This document shows positions 61,197 through 64,000 of a stretch of 64,000 bases of DNA, piece after piece. The stretch is from the NCBI GenBank assembly GCA_965275905.1, contig CBDHYJ010000035.1, positions 110,604 through 174,603 on the forward strand. Direction: 5' to 3'. Under the pieces are notes generated by a model. The model was not told the origin of the DNA, searched no databases, and saw only the letters and a list, made by a program, of their open reading frames with translations. Source of the DNA: CBDAQD01 sp965275905. Lineage in GTDB: Bacteria; Pseudomonadota; Alphaproteobacteria; Rhizobiales; JAJFHC01. A program made the translations under genes and the position numbers. The stretch's first letter is position 1; each line of letters opens with the position of its first letter.

Positions 61197-62075
61197 ATGA
61201 CCGATCTGCAGGTATTGAAGGACCGCCTTGAGGCCGTCGGATACATCGCCGACGACACGATTGCGGTCGCGCTGGACCTGGCAGTCCGGCTGCAGCGCCC
61301 CTTGCTGCTGGAAGGCGCGGCCGGCGTCGGCAAGACGGAGGTGGCAAAAGCGCTGGCGCAGATCGAGAACACGCGCCTCATCCGGCTGCAGTGTTATGAG
61401 GGGCTGGACGCGAGTTCCGCGATCTACGAGTGGAACTACCAGCGCCAGCTTCTGGCCATCAAGGCCCACGAGCATTCCGATCTGAAAGCCGCCGAGGTCG
61501 AGGATCACATCTTCTCCGAAGAATACCTGCTGACGCGTCCGCTGCTCGAAGCCATTATGCAGGATCGCCCGCCGGTGCTCCTGATCGACGAGATCGACCG
61601 GGCAGACACGGAGTTCGAAGCGTTCCTTCTTGAACTGCTGTCCGACTTCCAGGTGACGATCCCCGAGCTCGGCACGATCGCGGCGAAGTCGACGCCGCAC
61701 GTGATCCTGACGTCGAACAGCACGCGGGATCTGTCGGATGCGCTGCGCCGCCGCTGTCTTTATTCCCACGTCGAGTTCCCGGACATCGAGCGGGAGGTGG
61801 CCATCGTCCGCGCGCGGCTGCCCGATGTCGATGCGGCACTGGCGCAGCAGATCGTCGCGTTCGTGCAGGACCTCAGAAAAGAGGAGCTCGAAAAGACCCC
61901 GGGTATTGCCGAGACGCTGGACTGGGCGGCCGCGCTCGCCGGTCTCGATGTCAGGGACCTGTCGGGAGATCTTGAAAAGGTCCAGGCCAGCCTGATCTGC
62001 CTGCTGAAGACGGAACGGGACCTCAAGTCCGTGACGCGGGAAGTAACGGCGCGGATCGCCGGCCAGGCGGCGTGA
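61197..62075 (+). CDS. coxD: MoxR-type AAA+ ATPase CoxD
   Basis: A 292-residue AAA+ ATPase of the MoxR family. Walker A is EGAAGVGKTEVAKAL, Walker B is VLLIDEIDRAD, and the sensor region has LTSNSTRDLSDALRRRC. In O. carboxidovorans CoxD is needed to assemble the Cu-S part of the CoxL active site, working with the VWA protein CoxE. The stop codon is one base from the coxE ATG. Confidence 0.95.
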   Translation: MTDLQVLKDRLEAVGYIADDTIAVALDLAVRLQRPLLLEGAAGVGKTEVAKALAQIENTRLIRLQCYEGLDASSAIYEWNYQRQLLAIKAHEHSDLKAAEVEDHIFSEEYLLTRPLLEAIMQDRPPVLLIDEIDRADTEFEAFLLELLSDFQVTIPELGTIAAKSTPHVILTSNSTRDLSDALRRRCLYSHVEFPDIEREVAIVRARLPDVDAALAQQIVAFVQDLRKEELEKTPGIAETLDWAAALAGLDVRDLSGDLEKVQASLICLLKTERDLKSVTREVTARIAGQAA

Positions 62076-62076
62076 T

Positions 62077-63276
62077 ATGGCGCCCGACCTCACGAATTCT
62101 GCGCCGCCGGCCTCCGGATCGATCCCGCACAAGGTGGCCGGCTTCGTCGATCATCTGCGCATGAACGGTTTTCCCCTGGGGCCGAGGGAGACCGAACTGG
62201 CGCTCAGGATCATGACCATCGAGAACGTCCTCGATGCCGGTCTCGCCCGTACCGCCCTGAAGACAGGTCTGTGCGGTGATCACGACCAATGGCAGCGTTT
62301 CGACGCCCTGTTCGAGGCCTACTGGTTCGCAAGGGGCAGGGCCCGGCAACGGGCGGCAAGGTCCGACACGCCCGGTTCTTCCAAGCCGTCGCGGCCCCGC
62401 ATCTGGGACGCAACCGTGGACGCCGACCGGCTGGAACAGACGCCGGCCAAGGCTCAGGCGGAGGAGGGGGACGCGGAAGGCGCCGGCGGCAGCGCGATGA
62501 ACCGCCTGGTGGGTGACCGGCGCGATCATCTGGCGCGCAAGGATCTGCGCTATGTGGTGGATCAGCAGGAAATGCGCGACGCCGAAATGCTGGCCTGGCG
62601 CATGGCGCGGGCATTGCGCATTCAGCGCAGCCGCCGACGGCGTTCGTTCAGGACCGGTGAGCAGCTCGACCTGCGCAGGATCATCCGCAAGAGCCTCGGC
62701 CATGGCGGCGAGCCGATCGAACTGGTGCACCGGCGCAGGCCGGAGCGGCCGGCAAAGGTCGTCGTCCTGCTCGACGTATCCGGTTCGATGCAGCAGTACA
62801 GCCGCTTCTTCCTGCAGTTCACGCGCGGACTTGTCGACCGCTGGCTGGAGGCCGATGCATTCGTGTTCCACACCCGCCTCCTGAACGTCTCGGATGCCTT
62901 GCGCGAGCGCGACCCCATGCGGGCCATGATGCGGCTCTCCCTCATGACAGAGGGGTTTGGCGGTGGCACCAGGATCGCCGGCAGCCTCAGGACGTTCAAC
63001 TCCTATCATGCGGCCCGGACGCTCAATTCCCGATCCGTCGTGGTGATCCTGAGTGACGGCTATGATACGGATGAACCAGACGACCTCGCCCGCGAACTGG
63101 TCCGGTTGCGCCGCAAGGCAAAGCGGATCGTTTGGCTGAACCCGTTGCTCGGCTGGCGGGACTATGAACCCATCGCAAGGGCGATGACTGCGGCCATGCC
63201 GCACCTCGATTGTTTCGCGCCGGCGAGCACGCTTGAGGAACTGGCGGCCGTCGAGCCCATGCTGTCGCGACTGTAG
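62077..63276 (+). CDS. coxE: VWA-domain maturation protein CoxE
   Basis: A 399-residue protein with a C-terminal von Willebrand factor A domain. The MIDAS motif is VVLLDVSGSMQQYSRF, completed by FGGGTRIAGSL and VVILSDGYDTDEP. The N-terminal ~180 residues are helical and basic. CoxE partners CoxD in posttranslational insertion of the CODH active site. It begins one base after the coxD stop, so the two are translated together. Confidence 0.94.
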   Translation: MAPDLTNSAPPASGSIPHKVAGFVDHLRMNGFPLGPRETELALRIMTIENVLDAGLARTALKTGLCGDHDQWQRFDALFEAYWFARGRARQRAARSDTPGSSKPSRPRIWDATVDADRLEQTPAKAQAEEGDAEGAGGSAMNRLVGDRRDHLARKDLRYVVDQQEMRDAEMLAWRMARALRIQRSRRRRSFRTGEQLDLRRIIRKSLGHGGEPIELVHRRRPERPAKVVVLLDVSGSMQQYSRFFLQFTRGLVDRWLEADAFVFHTRLLNVSDALRERDPMRAMMRLSLMTEGFGGGTRIAGSLRTFNSYHAARTLNSRSVVVILSDGYDTDEPDDLARELVRLRRKAKRIVWLNPLLGWRDYEPIARAMTAAMPHLDCFAPASTLEELAAVEPMLSRL

Positions 63277-63284
63277 GACCGGAA

Positions 63285-64000
63285 ATGACCACGGACATTC
63301 TTGACCACATCGCGGAACTTCGAGCGAGGAATGAGGACTTCTGCCTCGTGACCGTCGTGCGTACGGAGAATGCCACCTCGGCGAAAGCCGGCGCCAAGGC
63401 CATTTTGACGGAAGGCGGCGAGTGGATCGGTTATGTCGGCGGTGCGTGCGTCAAGGGCGCGGCGGAGCGGACGGCGCGGGAAGCCCTTTCGGCAGGGGCA
63501 CCGAAGCTGATCCGGGTGAAGCCGAAGGAAAACGTTGTCGAACAGCTTGATACGGACGGTGTCGAACTGCACAAGAGTTCCTGCCCGAGCGGCGGCACGG
63601 TGGAGCTCTTCATCGAGCCGACCCTGACGGCACCGCGCTGCATAATCTGCGGCAACTCTCCGGTCGCCGCTGCGCTTGTGGCCCTTTTGAATGCCATGGG
63701 CTACCGGACGATTCATGCAGCGCCGGTGAACGACGCTCACGCTTCCTCAAGCGCCGATCTGTACGTCGCAAGTTACGACTTCACCGACATTGGAATATCG
63801 CACCGCGACTTTATTGTTGTGGCAACCCAGGGCACGCGTGACCGCGAAGCGCTCAGGGCCGCCCTCGAGAGTGATGCGCATTTCGTGGCCTTCGTCGGCA
63901 GCCGCAGGAAGGCCGACACGCTCAAGGCCGTACTTGGCGAAAAAGGCCTGCCGGCGGATCGGATTGAACGTCTTCGCGCGCCGGCGGGTCTAGTACTCTG
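63285..64000 (+). CDS. coxF: XdhC/CoxI-family maturation protein CoxF, 3' end outside the window
   Basis: Starts at ATG 63285, eight bases after coxE, with GGACCGGAA before it, and stays open to the end of the window (238 codons). It matches XdhC/CoxI-family proteins: WIGYVGGACVKGAAERTARE in the N-terminal domain, APRCIICGNSPVAAALVALL opening the Rossmann-like domain and FVAFVGSRRKADTL near the end. These proteins help insert or sulfurate the molybdenum cofactor of CODH and xanthine dehydrogenase. The gene order places it as coxF. Confidence 0.93.
   Translation, partial: MTTDILDHIAELRARNEDFCLVTVVRTENATSAKAGAKAILTEGGEWIGYVGGACVKGAAERTAREALSAGAPKLIRVKPKENVVEQLDTDGVELHKSSCPSGGTVELFIEPTLTAPRCIICGNSPVAAALVALLNAMGYRTIHAAPVNDAHASSSADLYVASYDFTDIGISHRDFIVVATQGTRDREALRAALESDAHFVAFVGSRRKADTLKAVLGEKGLPADRIERLRAPAGLVL

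Noticed and set aside
1..64000. tRNA or rRNA genes
   Set aside because: No cloverleaf with a GGTTCRA-type T-arm or rRNA-like sequence was noticed in the gaps, though a dedicated search was not possible.

Overview
This window looks like an alphaproteobacterial chromosome. The signs are an RNase E with a long acidic insertion in its S1 domain, a bactofilin overlapping an M23 peptidase gene, an iscR-led suf operon carrying two cysteine desulfurases, tandem CATGCCGGG-type intergenic repeats and generally high GC. Rhodospirillales-like is a reasonable guess, but order and species cannot be fixed from the sequence alone. The cell is Gram-negative (PBP1A, AmiC, RND pump). It probably has an aerobic lifestyle able to oxidise carbon monoxide.

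Region by region: 1-17.7 kb is mostly conserved housekeeping. It holds the end of an aminotransferase gene, rne, amiC, a class A penicillin-binding protein, prfB with its programmed +1 frameshift, bactofilin plus M23 peptidase, a peroxiredoxin and ferritin-like pair, a large AsmA/YhdP-type protein and tyrS. 17.7-27.3 kb holds anmK, a small hydrolase and a complete Fe-S assembly operon (iscR, a NifS/IscS-type desulfurase, sufB, sufC, sufD, sufS, sufT, an A-type carrier). A clear IscR-type operator sits inside the iscR promoter. 27.3-36.8 kb holds a diguanylate cyclase, an RhlE-type helicase, a hydrolase, a fused cobalamin-dependent mutase-like protein coupled to a P5C-reductase-like protein, a GIY-YIG protein, parE and a small membrane protein.

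36.9-41.6 kb is an AT-richer insert holding a four-gene type II CBASS anti-phage operon in the order capV, CD-NTase, cap2, cap3. This is the gene order known from Vibrio cholerae. 41.9-48.4 kb encodes transport: an RND adaptor and pump, an MFS carrier and a NicO-type metal exporter. 48.5-55.7 kb holds a DinB-like protein, an unknown protein, two orphan TRAP-type solute-binding proteins around a perfect 17-bp palindrome, a winged-helix regulator, a persulfide-dioxygenase-like metallo-hydrolase and several families of intergenic palindromic repeats.

55.9-64 kb is a form I aerobic CO dehydrogenase locus: coxC, coxM, coxS, coxL, coxD, coxE and the first part of coxF, which runs off the window. 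CoxL carries the AYRCSFR active-site loop that marks true CO dehydrogenases. The membrane (MHYT) half of the regulator CoxC is broken by several frame changes, while its LytTR DNA-binding end stays open. A pair of 12-bp direct repeats spaced 20 bp apart lies between coxC and coxM and is a good candidate LytTR site.

Nothing here can be called a wholly new system from sequence alone. The least explained items are the B12 mutase/P5C-reductase-like pair, the decayed coxC with its possible target site, and the possible frame-shifted extension of cap3.
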